The notes: generated by a model from the sequence alone, not told the origin. 64,000 nucleotides of DNA from Comamonas testosteroni (GCF_000761245.1 NZ_AWOR01000001.1:186001-250000); one strand, 5' to 3'. Counted from the stretch's first letter, positions 24,859-34,157 are shown. Translations and numbers: made by a program.

Positions 24859-27237
24859 TTACAGGGTGCCCGCAGGCAGGGTGGCGGGCGTCGCAGGCGT
24901 CACGGTCACGGGCTGGCCGTCCACCGTGGGCTGGCCGGGGCGCGTGAAATCCACGATCTCGGGCTTGGCGCCAGGCACGATGACCACATTGGCCGCGCGT
25001 GCCGGCGCTGCGCCGCTGGAGGCGGGCAGCAGGGGCGCGGCATTGACGTTGCGCATCAGCAAATTGGGGTCGGGCTGCACGGTCTGCTGCATGCCGCGAA
25101 TGGACTCATAGCGGTCCTGCGAGAGCTGGCTGGTGGAGTTGGCATCGCGCAGCACGGTGGGACGCAGAAACACCATGAGATTGGTCTTCTTGCGCGCACG
25201 GCTGGTGTTGCGGAACAGATTGCCCAGCAGGGGAATGTCGCCCAGCAGAGGCACGCGCTCCTGGCTCTGGCTGTATTCGTCGGCAATCAGGCCACCCAGC
25301 ACCACGATGGCGCCGTCCTCGACCAGCACATTCGACTCGATGGAGCGCTTGGTGGTGGTGGCGCCGGACTGTGCATTCGCCGTTCCCTGCTTGACTGCCG
25401 AGTTTTCCTGGTAGACGGCCATCTTGATGGTGCCGTTCTCGTTGATCTGCGGACGGATCTTGAGCAGCGTGCCCACGTCCTTGCGCTCGTAGGTGGTGAA
25501 GGGATTGACCGAGCCCGAGGTGCCTGCGGTGTTGGTGTAGGAGCCCGTGGGGAAGGGCACGTTCTCGCCCACCATGATGCTGGCTTCCTCGTTGTCCAGC
25601 GTCATCAGATTGGGAGTGGACAGAATGTTCGTGTCGCCGTCGCCCTGCATCAGGTTGACGAGGGCACCCAGGCTGGTGTTGCCGTTGACGCTCTGGGTGA
25701 AGCCCAGGTTCATGCCCTTCATGCTGCCGATGGCCGAGGCCTGGCTGTCGGTCAGGGGCGTGCCGTTGACCAGATTGCCCACGGCACCCGACAGGCCGAA
25801 GATGTTGGAGATGCCGCTGATGGAGGTGCCGTTGCCGAGCACGCCCAGCACGCGGCCGTTGTTGCGGATCACCGAGCTCCACTGCACGCCCAGCTGGGCA
25901 GCCTTGTCGGCGGAGACTTCGACGATCAGGGCTTCGATCAGCACCTGGGCGCGGCGGCCGTCGAGCTTGTCGATGACGGTGCGCAACTGACGGTACAGCG
26001 GGCCGGGGGCCGTGATGATCAGCGAGTTGGTCGTGGGATCGGCCTGGATCATGCCGCCCGTGGAGGGCTGCTGGGCGGTGCCGAAGCGGGAGCTGGGGCC
26101 GCTGTTGCCGCCGCCCAGGCCCACGGTGGCGCTGCCGTCCGTGCCGCGCGAGATCATGGGCTGGGAGCTTGCTGCATTGGTGCTCGAGCCGGCCGCTGCC
26201 GTCATGCCCGGCTGGCCGCCCAGGGCGGTGCTGGCGCTGGTCTGGGCGTTGATGGCGGCACGCAGCGTGGCGGCCAGGGACACCGCATCGGCGTTCTTGA
26301 GATACACCACATGGATGTTGCCGTCGTCACCATTGCCCGTCATGGCCGGCTGGTCCAGACGCGCGATCAGCGAGCGGATCAGCGACAGCTTGGCGGGGTT
26401 GGCGGCGCGGATCAGCACCGAGTTGCTGCGCGGCTCGGCCAGTATGGAGGTGCGGAAACTGGTATCCGCCTGGCCTGTGGCGGCACCCGCTCCTGCCTGG
26501 ATCACGCCGCCGGCGGTGGCCGAGCCACCTTCCATCAGGCGATTGACCAGGGCCACCATATCGGCGGCCACGGCATGGCGCAGCGAGATGACTTCCACAT
26601 CGGTGGCGTTGGAGACATCGGTGCTGGCGATGATGCGCGAGATGCGCTGCAGATTGTCGGCGTAGTCGGTGATGATCAGCGAGTTGTTGCCGGGGTTGAC
26701 GTTGATGGTGTTGTTGGGGCTGATCAGCGGCCGCAGCACGGGCACCAGATTATTGGCGTTCTCGTAGTTGAGCTTGAAGATCTGCGTGACGATCTGTCCG
26801 CCGCCCTGGCTGGCGCGTCCGCCCTGTCCCACGGAGACCTCGCTGGACTGCAGCTTGGCATCGGCTTCTGGAATCACCTTGAACAGGCCTGCCGACTCCG
26901 TCACCGTGAAGCCCTGCATGCGCAGCGCCGCCAGATATTGCTGGTAGGCCGTGGCCGGTGAGACGGCCTTGTCGGTCAGCAGCGTGATCTGGCCCTTGAC
27001 GCGCGGATCCACCACCACGTTGCGATTGGTGATGGCGGCCATGGCGCGCGACACAGCCTCGATATCGGCATTGGTGAAGTTCAGCGTGACCGGCTCGCCG
27101 GGTCGCAAACTAGGAGTGGCATTCGCTTGTCCGCTCTGGGTTTGAGCATGAATGGGTGCTGAAATGCAGACGGCAAGCGAGGCAACAGCTATCGAATGCA
27201 GTGTGTTTTGCCAGGCGGTGCGTGAATGCTGAGTCAT
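24859..27237 (-). CDS. gspD: Type II secretion secretin GspD
   Basis: 792 residues. The signal peptide is long (about 31 residues, cleavage after PIHA). Periplasmic N0 (about 45-115, [15 protein letters not shown]) and N1-N3 domains follow, with Gly/Ser/Asn-rich linkers in N3 (about 340-385). The C-terminal secretin domain (about 500-700) has the conserved [10 protein letters not shown] and [15 protein letters not shown] motifs and an S-domain tail. It forms the outer-membrane channel of the secretion system. It is the first gene after gspN (3-base gap) and precedes gspE (13-base gap). No pilotin gene is visible in the window. Confidence 0.96.
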   Translation of the reverse strand: MTQHSRTAWQNTLHSIAVASLAVCISAPIHAQTQSGQANATPSLRPGEPVTLNFTNADIEAVSRAMAAITNRNVVVDPRVKGQITLLTDKAVSPATAYQQYLAALRMQGFTVTESAGLFKVIPEADAKLQSSEVSVGQGGRASQGGGQIVTQIFKLNYENANNLVPVLRPLISPNNTINVNPGNNSLIITDYADNLQRISRIIASTDVSNATDVEVISLRHAVAADMVALVNRLMEGGSATAGGVIQAGAGAATGQADTSFRTSILAEPRSNSVLIRAANPAKLSLIRSLIARLDQPAMTGNGDDGNIHVVYLKNADAVSLAATLRAAINAQTSASTALGGQPGMTAAAGSSTNAASSQPMISRGTDGSATVGLGGGNSGPSSRFGTAQQPSTGGMIQADPTTNSLIITAPGPLYRQLRTVIDKLDGRRAQVLIEALIVEVSADKAAQLGVQWSSVIRNNGRVLGVLGNGTSISGISNIFGLSGAVGNLVNGTPLTDSQASAIGSMKGMNLGFTQSVNGNTSLGALVNLMQGDGDTNILSTPNLMTLDNEEASIMVGENVPFPTGSYTNTAGTSGSVNPFTTYERKDVGTLLKIRPQINENGTIKMAVYQENSAVKQGTANAQSGATTTKRSIESNVLVEDGAIVVLGGLIADEYSQSQERVPLLGDIPLLGNLFRNTSRARKKTNLMVFLRPTVLRDANSTSQLSQDRYESIRGMQQTVQPDPNLLMRNVNAAPLLPASSGAAPARAANVVIVPGAKPEIVDFTRPGQPTVDGQPVTVTPATPATLPAGTL

Positions 27238-27240
27238 GGG

Positions 27241-28071
27241 TCAACCAAAGGTGATGATGGAGCGCGCACCCTGGCGGCGCCCCAAGATATTGAGCAAATT
27301 CGACAGAGCGGCTTCGCGCTCGGGGCTGGCAGAGGCTTCGCCCCTGAAGTGCAGGCGCGAGCCCACCCATTGGCCCTGGCCGCTGAGCTGCAGGTCGCCG
27401 CCCAGCGTGGTCAGATTCAGTTGGGCATTGTCTCCGCCCTGTATATCGAGGCGGTAGCTGCCCAGGGGCTTGAGCGACGACAGCCTTGACGATACGGCCA
27501 ATGCTTCCAGCCGCGTCAGGCCCTGGCTGGTGGCCCGGCCGGCGCGATACTGCAGTGTCAGCCCGACCGTGGACAGGCGCAACTGGCCCTGCAGGGCCAC
27601 GGTGTTCCAGGGCGTGCCAAGGCCGGCCAGCATGTCGGCGGGCAGTTGCAGCACGCTGTCCTTGAAGCGTACCGTCATGGCGTTCCAGCCCGGCTGCAAC
27701 TGCGCCAGCATCGGGGTGCTGGTGCAGCAATCGCTTTGCAGGCTGATGCTGGCGCCGCTCAGGCTGGGGCGCAGTGTCCAGTTCAGACGCGTGGGCAAGC
27801 TGCTCTGGTCCTGGCTGTCCTTGCCGCCCGTGAGCACCAGCCTAGCCGAGCCACGCCAGAGTGTGCCGCGCGGCTCCTGCAGCAGTACCTGGTTGGCGCT
27901 GACCGATTGCACGCCGGCCGCCAGCCAGGCCGCAGGAGCCTGGACCATCACCGTCAGCACAGCGCCCAGCAAGGCGCCGCCCACAGCCCAGCGGCGAGGC
28001 GAACGAGGATCGCCCGCCTCGCGCGGTCTGCGCAAGGCTGGGCTGGCGGGGCGTGACCGGGACAGGTTCAT
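27241..28071 (-). CDS. gspN: Type II secretion protein GspN
   Basis: 276 residues: an Arg/Pro-rich cytoplasmic N-terminus (1-27), one membrane anchor (about 28-55, WAVGGALLGAVLTVMVQAPAAWL), and a periplasmic domain with the GspN pattern LLQEPRGTLWRGSARL and QLQPGWN. GspN is an accessory protein present in some T2SS clusters and its role is not settled. It lies 3 bases upstream of gspD and 9 bases after gspM, so it is translationally linked. The N-terminal codons contain an 8-bp inverted repeat (27994-28022) and could be partly repeat-derived. Confidence 0.88.
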   Translation of the reverse strand: MNLSRSRPASPALRRPREAGDPRSPRRWAVGGALLGAVLTVMVQAPAAWLAAGVQSVSANQVLLQEPRGTLWRGSARLVLTGGKDSQDQSSLPTRLNWTLRPSLSGASISLQSDCCTSTPMLAQLQPGWNAMTVRFKDSVLQLPADMLAGLGTPWNTVALQGQLRLSTVGLTLQYRAGRATSQGLTRLEALAVSSRLSSLKPLGSYRLDIQGGDNAQLNLTTLGGDLQLSGQGQWVGSRLHFRGEASASPEREAALSNLLNILGRRQGARSIITFG

Positions 28072-28080
28072 GGCCTGGGC

Positions 28081-28623
28081 TCAGTTCGGTGCGCCCGCGT
28101 TGCCGGGCAGCTCGAGCAGCAGATTGCCGCTCCAGCGGGTGATGGCGGCGCCATCGGCGGCTTCGCCGAGGATGCGGTTGAGCTTCATCTCGGCCACCGA
28201 GGCGTGGCTGTTGTCGCGCACCTGAGCCAGCCAGCGGGCCAGTGCCGGCGCGGCGGTCTGGGTCAGGCTGATCTGGGCGCGGTTGCCCAGCCACTGCAGC
28301 TGGGCGCTGCTGCCGAGTTCGGTCTTGAGCGACTGCTCCAGCTGCATGCGTGCATCGGCGCTATTGCCCTGCGGCTTCTGCCGCAGCAACTCGGCCTGGG
28401 CCTGCATCTGCAGCATGTTCTGCAGCTCGAGCTCCGCAGCCGCATGGCGCGCGGGGGCCGTGCGCAGGCTGTGCACGGCCGGCGCCAGCGCCAGCCACCA
28501 GAGCAGGGCCAGCAGCACGACGCTGGCGGCGAGCAGCAACAGATTCTGTTCGCGCTGGGCCAGGGCGCTCCAGCGCTGGCCCAGCGGAGCCAGTGCGGTT
28601 TTCAAGGCGTTTTTCTGCTTCAT
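28081..28623 (-). CDS. gspM: Type II secretion protein GspM
   Basis: 180 residues: a short cytoplasmic N-terminus, one membrane segment (about 28-48, LLLLAASVVLLALLWWLALAP), a coiled region (60-90) and a small periplasmic ferredoxin-like domain. GspM binds GspL in the inner-membrane platform. Its ATG overlaps the gspL stop by 4 bases (28620-28623), the expected L-M coupling. Confidence 0.92.
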   Translation of the reverse strand: MKQKNALKTALAPLGQRWSALAQREQNLLLLAASVVLLALLWWLALAPAVHSLRTAPARHAAAELELQNMLQMQAQAELLRQKPQGNSADARMQLEQSLKTELGSSAQLQWLGNRAQISLTQTAAPALARWLAQVRDNSHASVAEMKLNRILGEAADGAAITRWSGNLLLELPGNAGAPN

Positions 28624-29846
28624 GGCCTAGCCTTTGCACTCAGCACCAATTCTGTTCCATCGCGCTGCAGCAGATAGCCGTTGGCCTGCAGACTTTGCTG
28701 TGCGTCGCCCAGTGCTTCGGGGCTCAGGTCCAGGCCCGAGATGCGCAGTTGCTTGTCCTGGTATTGCAGGCTCTTGGCATTTTGCACGCCCTGAATGCCG
28801 GCACTGGCGGCCAGCAGGGCCTCGAGGTCGCTGGCGGACAGGGCGCCGGAGTTGCTGCGCAGCAGGTCCAGTTCGCGTTGCATCTGTACCGGAGCATCGA
28901 TGATGACGGGCACGTGTGGGAAGGTGGTCTGAAGTACCTGCTTGGCCTGCTGCTGGCGCAGTTCGATGGCACGGTTTTCCCTGAAGGCCCAGGCGTTGAG
29001 TCCGGCCAGCTGGGCAACGACGGCAATGCCTGCCGCCCAGCGCGCAGCACGCCATTGCGGGGCCTTGGCAAAACCATGCCAGGCATCGAGCAGGCGGCGC
29101 CTGGCGCGGGTGCTGCCGCCCAGGTCCAGATCGAACTGGGCCAGGTCGCCTGCGTAGCCATGGCTTTGCAGCAGCCGCTGGGCAGCCGTGAAGATGGTGA
29201 CCGGGCGCTGCAGCGCTTCCGCGCTGCCTGCCAGATGGGGTTCGGCCAGCACCGGCAGATCCTCGGGCAGGCGCGCCAGCAGTGGCTGCAGCAGGCTGGC
29301 ATCCGCATTTTGGGGCAGGACGACGAGGCAGGCCTGTGCATCCAGTCCGGTGGCGCTCAGCTGGGGTTGGGTGCTGTCGCCTGACAGAAGCAGCTGGGCC
29401 TTGCTGCTGGGCCATTGCTCGGGCAGCAGGCGGCTGGCGGCATGACCATGCTGCTCCAGTGCCTGCAGATGGGATTGCAGCCAGCTCTTGTCACAGGCCG
29501 CTACCCAGCAGGTCTGGCCTGCTGCCGAGCCTGCGTCCAGCGCCAGATGCATGCTGGCTGGCTCATCGAGCAGCTTTTCTTCCAGCAAACCATCGAGCAC
29601 GGCGCGCAGGCGCTGCTGGCGCCGGCTTTGCACATTCAGTCCCAAAGGCAGGGTGACGGCATGCCAGGACAGCTGAGCTGCAGGGATGACGGCTGTGACC
29701 TGGGTCGTGCGGCCCGTGGCCGGCAGCAGGGACGCCGCAGCCTGGCCGCTGCGCTGAATGCTTTGGCCATCGTCGCTGAGGACGTAGAAGTATTCCGTGG
29801 CGGAGTTGGCGGGCTTCGCCGACAGCTGTATTAGCAATGTGCTCAT
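28620..29846 (-). CDS. gspL: Type II secretion protein GspL
   Basis: 408 residues: an actin-like cytoplasmic domain (about 1-240) that docks GspE, one membrane segment (about 260-285, WAAGIAVVAQLAGLNAWAF) and a periplasmic domain (to 405). The family features LLIQLSAKPAN at the start and the SWHAVTLPLGLN strand are visible. GspL links the ATPase to GspM. It overlaps gspM by 4 bases and lies 45 bases after gspK. Confidence 0.93.
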   Translation of the reverse strand: MSTLLIQLSAKPANSATEYFYVLSDDGQSIQRSGQAAASLLPATGRTTQVTAVIPAAQLSWHAVTLPLGLNVQSRRQQRLRAVLDGLLEEKLLDEPASMHLALDAGSAAGQTCWVAACDKSWLQSHLQALEQHGHAASRLLPEQWPSSKAQLLLSGDSTQPQLSATGLDAQACLVVLPQNADASLLQPLLARLPEDLPVLAEPHLAGSAEALQRPVTIFTAAQRLLQSHGYAGDLAQFDLDLGGSTRARRRLLDAWHGFAKAPQWRAARWAAGIAVVAQLAGLNAWAFRENRAIELRQQQAKQVLQTTFPHVPVIIDAPVQMQRELDLLRSNSGALSASDLEALLAASAGIQGVQNAKSLQYQDKQLRISGLDLSPEALGDAQQSLQANGYLLQRDGTELVLSAKARP

Positions 29847-29891
29847 GAGGGAAGATGCAGCATTCTATGGGGGCAATGTGACATCAGGGTG

Positions 29892-30962
29892 TCAGGGTCT
29901 GGCAACTGCGGGCATACCCCAGTCGGCATGCTCCTGCCACAGGGTGGTCACGCTCATGTTCTTGCGCTGAATCAATGAGCGCTGGCTCAAGACGTTGTCC
30001 CCGAGGCGCAGGCGACCGCGGGCTTCGAAATAGCTGGTGGTCACGGAGTGCGTGGCACTGTTGAAGACGCCGCTCAGACCTATGGCCGCAGCCGCTGCAT
30101 TAAGGGACTTGAAAGGCGAGGCATCACGCAGTTGCACCAGCTGGTTGGCGCGAGCCCAGTCCAGATCATCGGTGCTGGCCCAGATGACCTCGGCGCTGGC
30201 CGTGTTGAGATTGACCGTGGTGCGCTCGGGCAGCAGCGAGACATAGGGTTCGATGCGCGCGATGAGGCGAGGATCGACGCCCAGCCAGCCCAGTTGCCCG
30301 ACGGTGCGAGGCATCAGCGCCGCAGTCTGGCTCTTGCCGCGCATGGCTTGCTGCAAGGCCGTGGCGATCTGCATGACGGAGCTGCCGGGCAGGCCCAGGC
30401 GCTCGAACAGACGCTGAAAAGGCCTAAGGTCTTCCTCCTTCACGCTCGAATCGACCCCGTTGAGAAGATTGCGCAGATTCAGGCGTGACTGCAGATCCAC
30501 GATCTCGCCCGAGAGAAAAGCGTCCTGCATGTCGGCAAGGCCGTCATCGACCTGGCTGACATTGTTCTTGGCGGCCAGGAATGTGGACAGGCGAGCCTCC
30601 TGCAGCGGCACCGCCCAGGGCTCGCCCAGATGGTCGACGGGGTTGCTGCGGTTGGCGCGCGAGTCCTCTTGCAGCACCACGCGCGACCAGTCCAGCGCGC
30701 CCAGCAGCAACCAGTTGGCCTGCACGCGATTGCGTTCGGCGGTCTCGATCTCCACATCGCGCCATTGCTGCCAGAGCGCGGCCGAGGCCAGGGTGGCAAC
30801 CAGCACCACCGTCAGCATGGCCGCCAGCAGCGCTGCACCGTGCTGGCGCGTGCGTCTGAAACCGGCGCGCCCAAAGCCGGAAGCCCCGAGCAAGGGCCGC
30901 CCCGCAGCGATGGGGTTGTCCCCCAGGGGGGAAGGCGCGAAGCGACTCAAGGGGGATTTCAT
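29892..30962 (-). CDS. gspK: Minor pseudopilin GspK with repeat-derived N-terminus
   Basis: 356 residues. The prepilin-peptidase site is RQHG/AALLAAMLTVVL, with cleavage after Gly42 and no Glu at +5, as is typical of GspK. The large K-type head domain follows and contains the SAM-like segment. The leader is 42 residues, against roughly 6-15 normally. Codons 3-24 (about 30889-30956) are the same GC-rich element as at 6218, read in frame from the ATG that overlaps the gspJ stop (ATGA at 30959-30962). The element thus appears to have inserted just after the start codon without breaking the frame. GspK caps the pseudopilus tip with GspI and GspJ. Confidence 0.94.
   Translation of the reverse strand: MKSPLSRFAPSPLGDNPIAAGRPLLGASGFGRAGFRRTRQHGAALLAAMLTVVLVATLASAALWQQWRDVEIETAERNRVQANWLLLGALDWSRVVLQEDSRANRSNPVDHLGEPWAVPLQEARLSTFLAAKNNVSQVDDGLADMQDAFLSGEIVDLQSRLNLRNLLNGVDSSVKEEDLRPFQRLFERLGLPGSSVMQIATALQQAMRGKSQTAALMPRTVGQLGWLGVDPRLIARIEPYVSLLPERTTVNLNTASAEVIWASTDDLDWARANQLVQLRDASPFKSLNAAAAAIGLSGVFNSATHSVTTSYFEARGRLRLGDNVLSQRSLIQRKNMSVTTLWQEHADWGMPAVARP
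30889..30956. repeat. GC-rich interspersed element, copy 2, inside gspK
   Basis: AGCAAGGGCCGCCCC, GGGTTGTCCCCC, AGGGGGGAAGGCGCG and GACTCAAGGGGG occur in the same order and orientation as in copy 1 (6218-6303). It is translated on the minus strand as KSPLSRFAPSPLGDNPIAAG and the residues that follow. Confidence 0.7.
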
Positions 30963-31651
30963 GATCTGGAGTTCGAGCGCAGCGGGTTGACCCAGTCCAC
31001 CGTCATCACGCCGTTGAGCGCACGGCCGGGGGGCAGTGTCAGTTCGATGCGTATGCCGTCGGGCACGTTGGGCAGCACGGGATTGCCATCGCTGCCGACG
31101 CTGCTGCCGTCATCGTTGCCCTGATCGCTGGACTGCGGGTTGGTCCAGGCGTTGCTGCGGTAGTAGTAGACACGCCATAGGTCCAGAGGTATCAGCACGG
31201 TTTCACGGCGCATCTGGTCGCTGGAGGGATTGCGGCCCCATTGGGCCGCCTGGTTCCAGGCATCGTTCCATTCGCTGACCGTGCGTGCGGGCAGTGATTG
31301 CCAGCGCACCCATTGCAGCCTGCCATCCACATTGCGACGGCTCCAGGCCACGATGAGCGCCCCGTTGTCGACGGCGGCACTGGTCTTGCGCGTCAGGCGC
31401 AGCACCTGACCGTCCCAGTCCAGCACCTGGCGGCCCTGCAGCGGCATCAGCGCGTTGAGGTCGGCATTCCACTGAGCCAGCACGGTCTGCATGACGGCGT
31501 GCTGCTCGCCCTGCTCGCGTGTCACCTCCTGCGCGCGCAGCATGCCGTCGATGCCGCGCCAGCTCATGATGGACAGCAATGCCATTGCGGCCAGGGCCAC
31601 CAGCAGCTCGATCAGCGTGAAGCCATTGTTTTTGTTGCGCATGCTACTCAT
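30959..31651 (-). CDS. gspJ: Minor pseudopilin GspJ
   Basis: 230 residues. Prepilin cleavage NNG/FTLIELLVALAAM at residue 10 with Glu at +5, then a J-type head domain. The last codon overlaps the start of gspK (ATGA), so the two are translationally coupled. It forms the tip complex with GspI and GspK. The gap to gspI is 3 bases. Confidence 0.95.
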   Translation of the reverse strand: MSSMRNKNNGFTLIELLVALAAMALLSIMSWRGIDGMLRAQEVTREQGEQHAVMQTVLAQWNADLNALMPLQGRQVLDWDGQVLRLTRKTSAAVDNGALIVAWSRRNVDGRLQWVRWQSLPARTVSEWNDAWNQAAQWGRNPSSDQMRRETVLIPLDLWRVYYYRSNAWTNPQSSDQGNDDGSSVGSDGNPVLPNVPDGIRIELTLPPGRALNGVMTVDWVNPLRSNSRS

Positions 31652-31654
31652 GAC

Positions 31655-32020
31655 TCAGTAGCGGCCGACGATGGTGGAGACGCGCAGCACCGCAGCCGCT
31701 TCGGAAAACACCTGGGCATCCACGCGTCTGAAGCTGGGGTTGGGCGTAGGGCGCACGCTGAGCTGTACCTGCATCTGCCTGCCGGCCTGCTGGCACTGGA
31801 TGGTGGTGTCGCCGACGGCAGGCATCTGATTGAACAGGCGCAGTCGCACCAGTTCGTTCTGCGCGCAGAGCTGGGCCAGGATGACGTCGGACTGGCGCTG
31901 GGCGTTGCGCGTCAGGGCGCTGCTGGCCTGAAGTCCAGCCAGCAGGGTGACGCCGACGATACCTACCGCGACCAGTACCTCGATCAGCGTGAAGCCGCGC
32001 TGCAGCAGGGCGGGCTTCAT
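31655..32020 (-). CDS. gspI: Minor pseudopilin GspI
   Basis: 121 residues from the ATG at 32020, which overlaps the gspH stop by 4 bases; the longer frame to 32194 is a shadow of gspH. Prepilin cleavage QRG/FTLIEVLVAVGIV with Glu at +5. The short head domain matches GspI length. It is part of the initiating tip complex. Confidence 0.94.
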   Translation of the reverse strand: MKPALLQRGFTLIEVLVAVGIVGVTLLAGLQASSALTRNAQRQSDVILAQLCAQNELVRLRLFNQMPAVGDTTIQCQQAGRQMQVQLSVRPTPNPSFRRVDAQVFSEAAAVLRVSTIVGRY

Positions 32021-32457
32021 GGCGTCACCTGCAGGTTTTGAATGCGGAACGGACGCAGCCCGTCGGTGACCAGTTGCAGCGGTGCCGAGTTGCTGCCGGG
32101 CAGCGACAGCGTGATGCTCTGCCTTGGAATCAGCGGCTCCGGCCCCAGCACCACAGGCGTACTGGGCTGCACCAGCACTGGAGTCTGCAGCCATTGCGTG
32201 GGCATCTTGACGTTGGCAGGCAGGCCTTCGAAGCGAAAGCCTTGCGGCAAGGGACGCCAGATAACCAGGGCGCCATTGGTGCGGGCCTGTGCGCGGGCCG
32301 ATTCGAGCAAAGTGGCCAGACGCTGGGCTTCGCGCTCGAGCTGCTGCTCTCCGCTGTCGCGGATGGCCAGGCTCACGCCGGCCGTTGCCAGCGCCATGAT
32401 GGAAATCACCACCAGTAACTCCAGCAAGGTAAATCCGGCGTGTTTGAGTTGAGCCAT
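32017..32457 (-). CDS. gspH: Minor pseudopilin GspH
   Basis: 146 residues. Prepilin cleavage HAG/FTLLELLVVISIM at residue 8 with Glu at +5, then a beta-sandwich head with the GspH/FimT-type region (RLATLLESARAQARTNG). It overlaps gspI by 4 bases. The 168-base gap to gspG holds a GC-rich repeat. Confidence 0.94.
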   Translation of the reverse strand: MAQLKHAGFTLLELLVVISIMALATAGVSLAIRDSGEQQLEREAQRLATLLESARAQARTNGALVIWRPLPQGFRFEGLPANVKMPTQWLQTPVLVQPSTPVVLGPEPLIPRQSITLSLPGSNSAPLQLVTDGLRPFRIQNLQVTP

Positions 32458-32505
32458 GAAGGAGTGAGCGGCCGAATTGCTGATGTGAAGCGGGTTAGAC
32501 GGAGG

Positions 32506-32625
32506 ACGTTTCGCCGCTGGGCAGCCCCAAGGCGAAACTCGGCTTTAGCCGGTCAGGGCCCCTTGGGGGCAGCGACCACACGCAGTGAGGGAGCGTGGGG
32601 TCGATGCTCTCGTGGGGGCTCATTG
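32506..32625. repeat. GC-rich spacer element between gspG and gspH
   Basis: Contains the dyad TTTCGCC/GGCGAAA (within 32514-32541) and, on the minus strand, CCCCCACGAGAGCATCGACC and GCTCCCTCACTGCGTGTGG, sequences I associate with dispersed spacers in Comamonadaceae. It is unlike copies 1 and 2 in order but similar in composition. It separates gspG from the rest of the operon without an obvious terminator. Confidence 0.45.
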
Positions 32626-33054
32626 CTATTGCCAGGAGCCAATATCCGCATCCTTGCCTTCGCCGCCGGCCTTGCCGTCAGCGCCCAAGGACATGATGTC
32701 GATGGGGCCCTTCACGCCTGGGTTCAGGTATTGATAAGGATTGCCCCAGGGGTCATTGGGCAGCTTTTCCAGGTAGGGCTTCCAGTTCTGCGGAGCGGGG
32801 CCGGTGGTCGGTTTGGCTACCAGCGCCTGCAGGCCCTGTTCGGCCGTTGGATAGCGCTGGTTGTCGAGGCGGTAGAGCTTGAGCGCCTGGTTGATATTGG
32901 CGATATCGGTCTTGGCTGCGGTCACGCGCGCATCGTCGGCGCGGTCCAGCACATTGGGCACGATAAGCGCTGCCAGCACGCCAATGATGACCAGCACCAC
33001 CATCAATTCGATCAGGGTAAAGCCGCGTGATGCGGCGTGGCGAATAGCAGACAT
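32626..33054 (-). CDS. gspG: Major pseudopilin GspG
   Basis: 142 residues from the ATG at 33054 (an in-frame ATG at 33078 would add eight residues; neither has a clear ribosome site, and the shorter leader is more typical). Prepilin cleavage SRG/FTLIELMVVLVIIGVLAAL with Glu at +5. The GspG core DARVTAAKTDIANINQALKL, YPTAEQGLQALV and DPWGNPYQY is intact, with C-terminal calcium-site residues (SLGADGKAGGEGKDADI). It is the main pseudopilus subunit and the first gene of the long gsp operon. Confidence 0.95.
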   Translation of the reverse strand: MSAIRHAASRGFTLIELMVVLVIIGVLAALIVPNVLDRADDARVTAAKTDIANINQALKLYRLDNQRYPTAEQGLQALVAKPTTGPAPQNWKPYLEKLPNDPWGNPYQYLNPGVKGPIDIMSLGADGKAGGEGKDADIGSWQ

Positions 33055-33163
33055 CGGATGACGGCAGTTGGTGCTCATTGGAAACTGTAGGAAAAATGCA
33101 GTATTGCACCATCATAATCGTCGAATGCGACTGCAATCTTTCAATACCGGTCAGGGCCTTTCC

Positions 33164-33595
33164 ATGCCGGTCAAACTCACGACCCTGCTGCTGTGGGCGA
33201 TTGCCGCTGCGGTGGTGGTGTTCTGGATACTCCGGTTCGTCGGCAGTGCCAGTGAGCAGTTACCTTCGGTCGTACCTGCTCAGCCGGTACAGGCCAATGC
33301 CCAGGCCATGGCCAAGGCTTTGGGGGCGGTCGCAGCGCCTGTCGCCGCCGTGGCCGCGCCAGTGGCCAGCCGCTATGCGTTGCTGGGGGTGCTGGCAGGG
33401 CACGAAACAGGTGGCGGTGCTGCCGTGATTGCCGTGGAAGGCAAGGGCAGCAAGGCCGTGCGTGTGGGCGAGGCCGTGGAGGAGGGCGTGATTTTGCAAT
33501 CGCTGGCGGCGCGCGAAGCGCGACTGGGCCCTGCCAACGGGCCGACCAGCACGGTGCTGCAATTGCCCAGGCCGCCCATGGCCAGCTTCAACTGA
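33164..33595 (+). CDS. gspC: Short type II secretion protein GspC
   Basis: 143 residues from the ATG at 33164 (ribosome site CAGGG); an upstream in-frame ATG at 33125 is possible. A short cytoplasmic N-terminus is followed by one membrane segment (TLLLWAIAAAVVVFWILRFV) and a periplasmic homology region (YALLGVLAGHETGGGAAVIA). It stops there, without the C-terminal PDZ or coiled-coil domain of longer GspC proteins. GspC links the inner-membrane platform to the secretin. It is divergent from gspG, sharing a 109-base promoter region, and its end overlaps the convergent cobC by 8 bases. Confidence 0.85.
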   Translation: MPVKLTTLLLWAIAAAVVVFWILRFVGSASEQLPSVVPAQPVQANAQAMAKALGAVAAPVAAVAAPVASRYALLGVLAGHETGGGAAVIAVEGKGSKAVRVGEAVEEGVILQSLAAREARLGPANGPTSTVLQLPRPPMASFN

Positions 33596-34151
33596 GTTGG
33601 AGCTGCAGCCACTGTCCATAGGCGGGCGCCGGCAAGGTCCACTCATGGCTTTGCGGCAACCGGTGGCCATGCTGCAGCAGCCACTGCGCGCAGCGCGCCA
33701 CGCCTGCGTGGCAGATCCACACCATATGCTCGCTGTTGCTGCTGAGCGCGTCCTGCAGCGCCTCATGGACGCGCTGCAGCATCTGTGCCAGGGATTCGCC
33801 GTCGCCGGGCGCGTGCAGCGCCAGATCGTGCGCCCAGGCGCCGATGGCAGCTTCGCCGATGTCGTTCCAGCGCAGGCCTTCCCAGTGGCCGAAATCCATC
33901 TCCAGCAATCTGCCGTCGGGGATGGAGACGAAATCGGGCTCCAGTGCCTGCAGATCCGACGCCAGCTGCCTGCAGCGTTGCAGCGGCGAATGCCGGATCT
34001 GCAGCTTGCCATGCAGGGGCTGCAAAGATTGCTGCAAGGCCTGAGCGGCTTGCCGGGTGGCCTCTGCATCGGCGGCGATATCGAGGCGGCCGTAACAGCG
34101 CTCTGTATCGATCAAGGGACGTGCGTGGCGCACCAGCCATAAGGTCTTCAT
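33588..34151 (-). CDS. cobC: Histidine phosphatase, probable alpha-ribazole phosphatase
   Basis: 187 residues of the phosphoglycerate-mutase-like superfamily. The catalytic RHA motif is at residues 8-10 (LVRHARP), a second His lies in ICHAGVARC, and the acid is in EMDFGHWEG. Because cobS lies directly upstream (6-base gap, same strand), the likely substrate is alpha-ribazole 5'-phosphate or adenosylcobalamin 5'-phosphate in the last steps of B12 nucleotide-loop assembly. Other phosphatase roles cannot be excluded from sequence alone. Confidence 0.85.
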   Translation of the reverse strand: MKTLWLVRHARPLIDTERCYGRLDIAADAEATRQAAQALQQSLQPLHGKLQIRHSPLQRCRQLASDLQALEPDFVSIPDGRLLEMDFGHWEGLRWNDIGEAAIGAWAHDLALHAPGDGESLAQMLQRVHEALQDALSSNSEHMVWICHAGVARCAQWLLQHGHRLPQSHEWTLPAPAYGQWLQLQLS

Positions 34152-34157
34152 GGCCGT

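Noticed and set aside
24844..26961. A 705-codon plus-strand frame over gspD
   Set aside because: Gly/Ala/His-rich antisense shadow. gspD is unambiguous on the minus strand.
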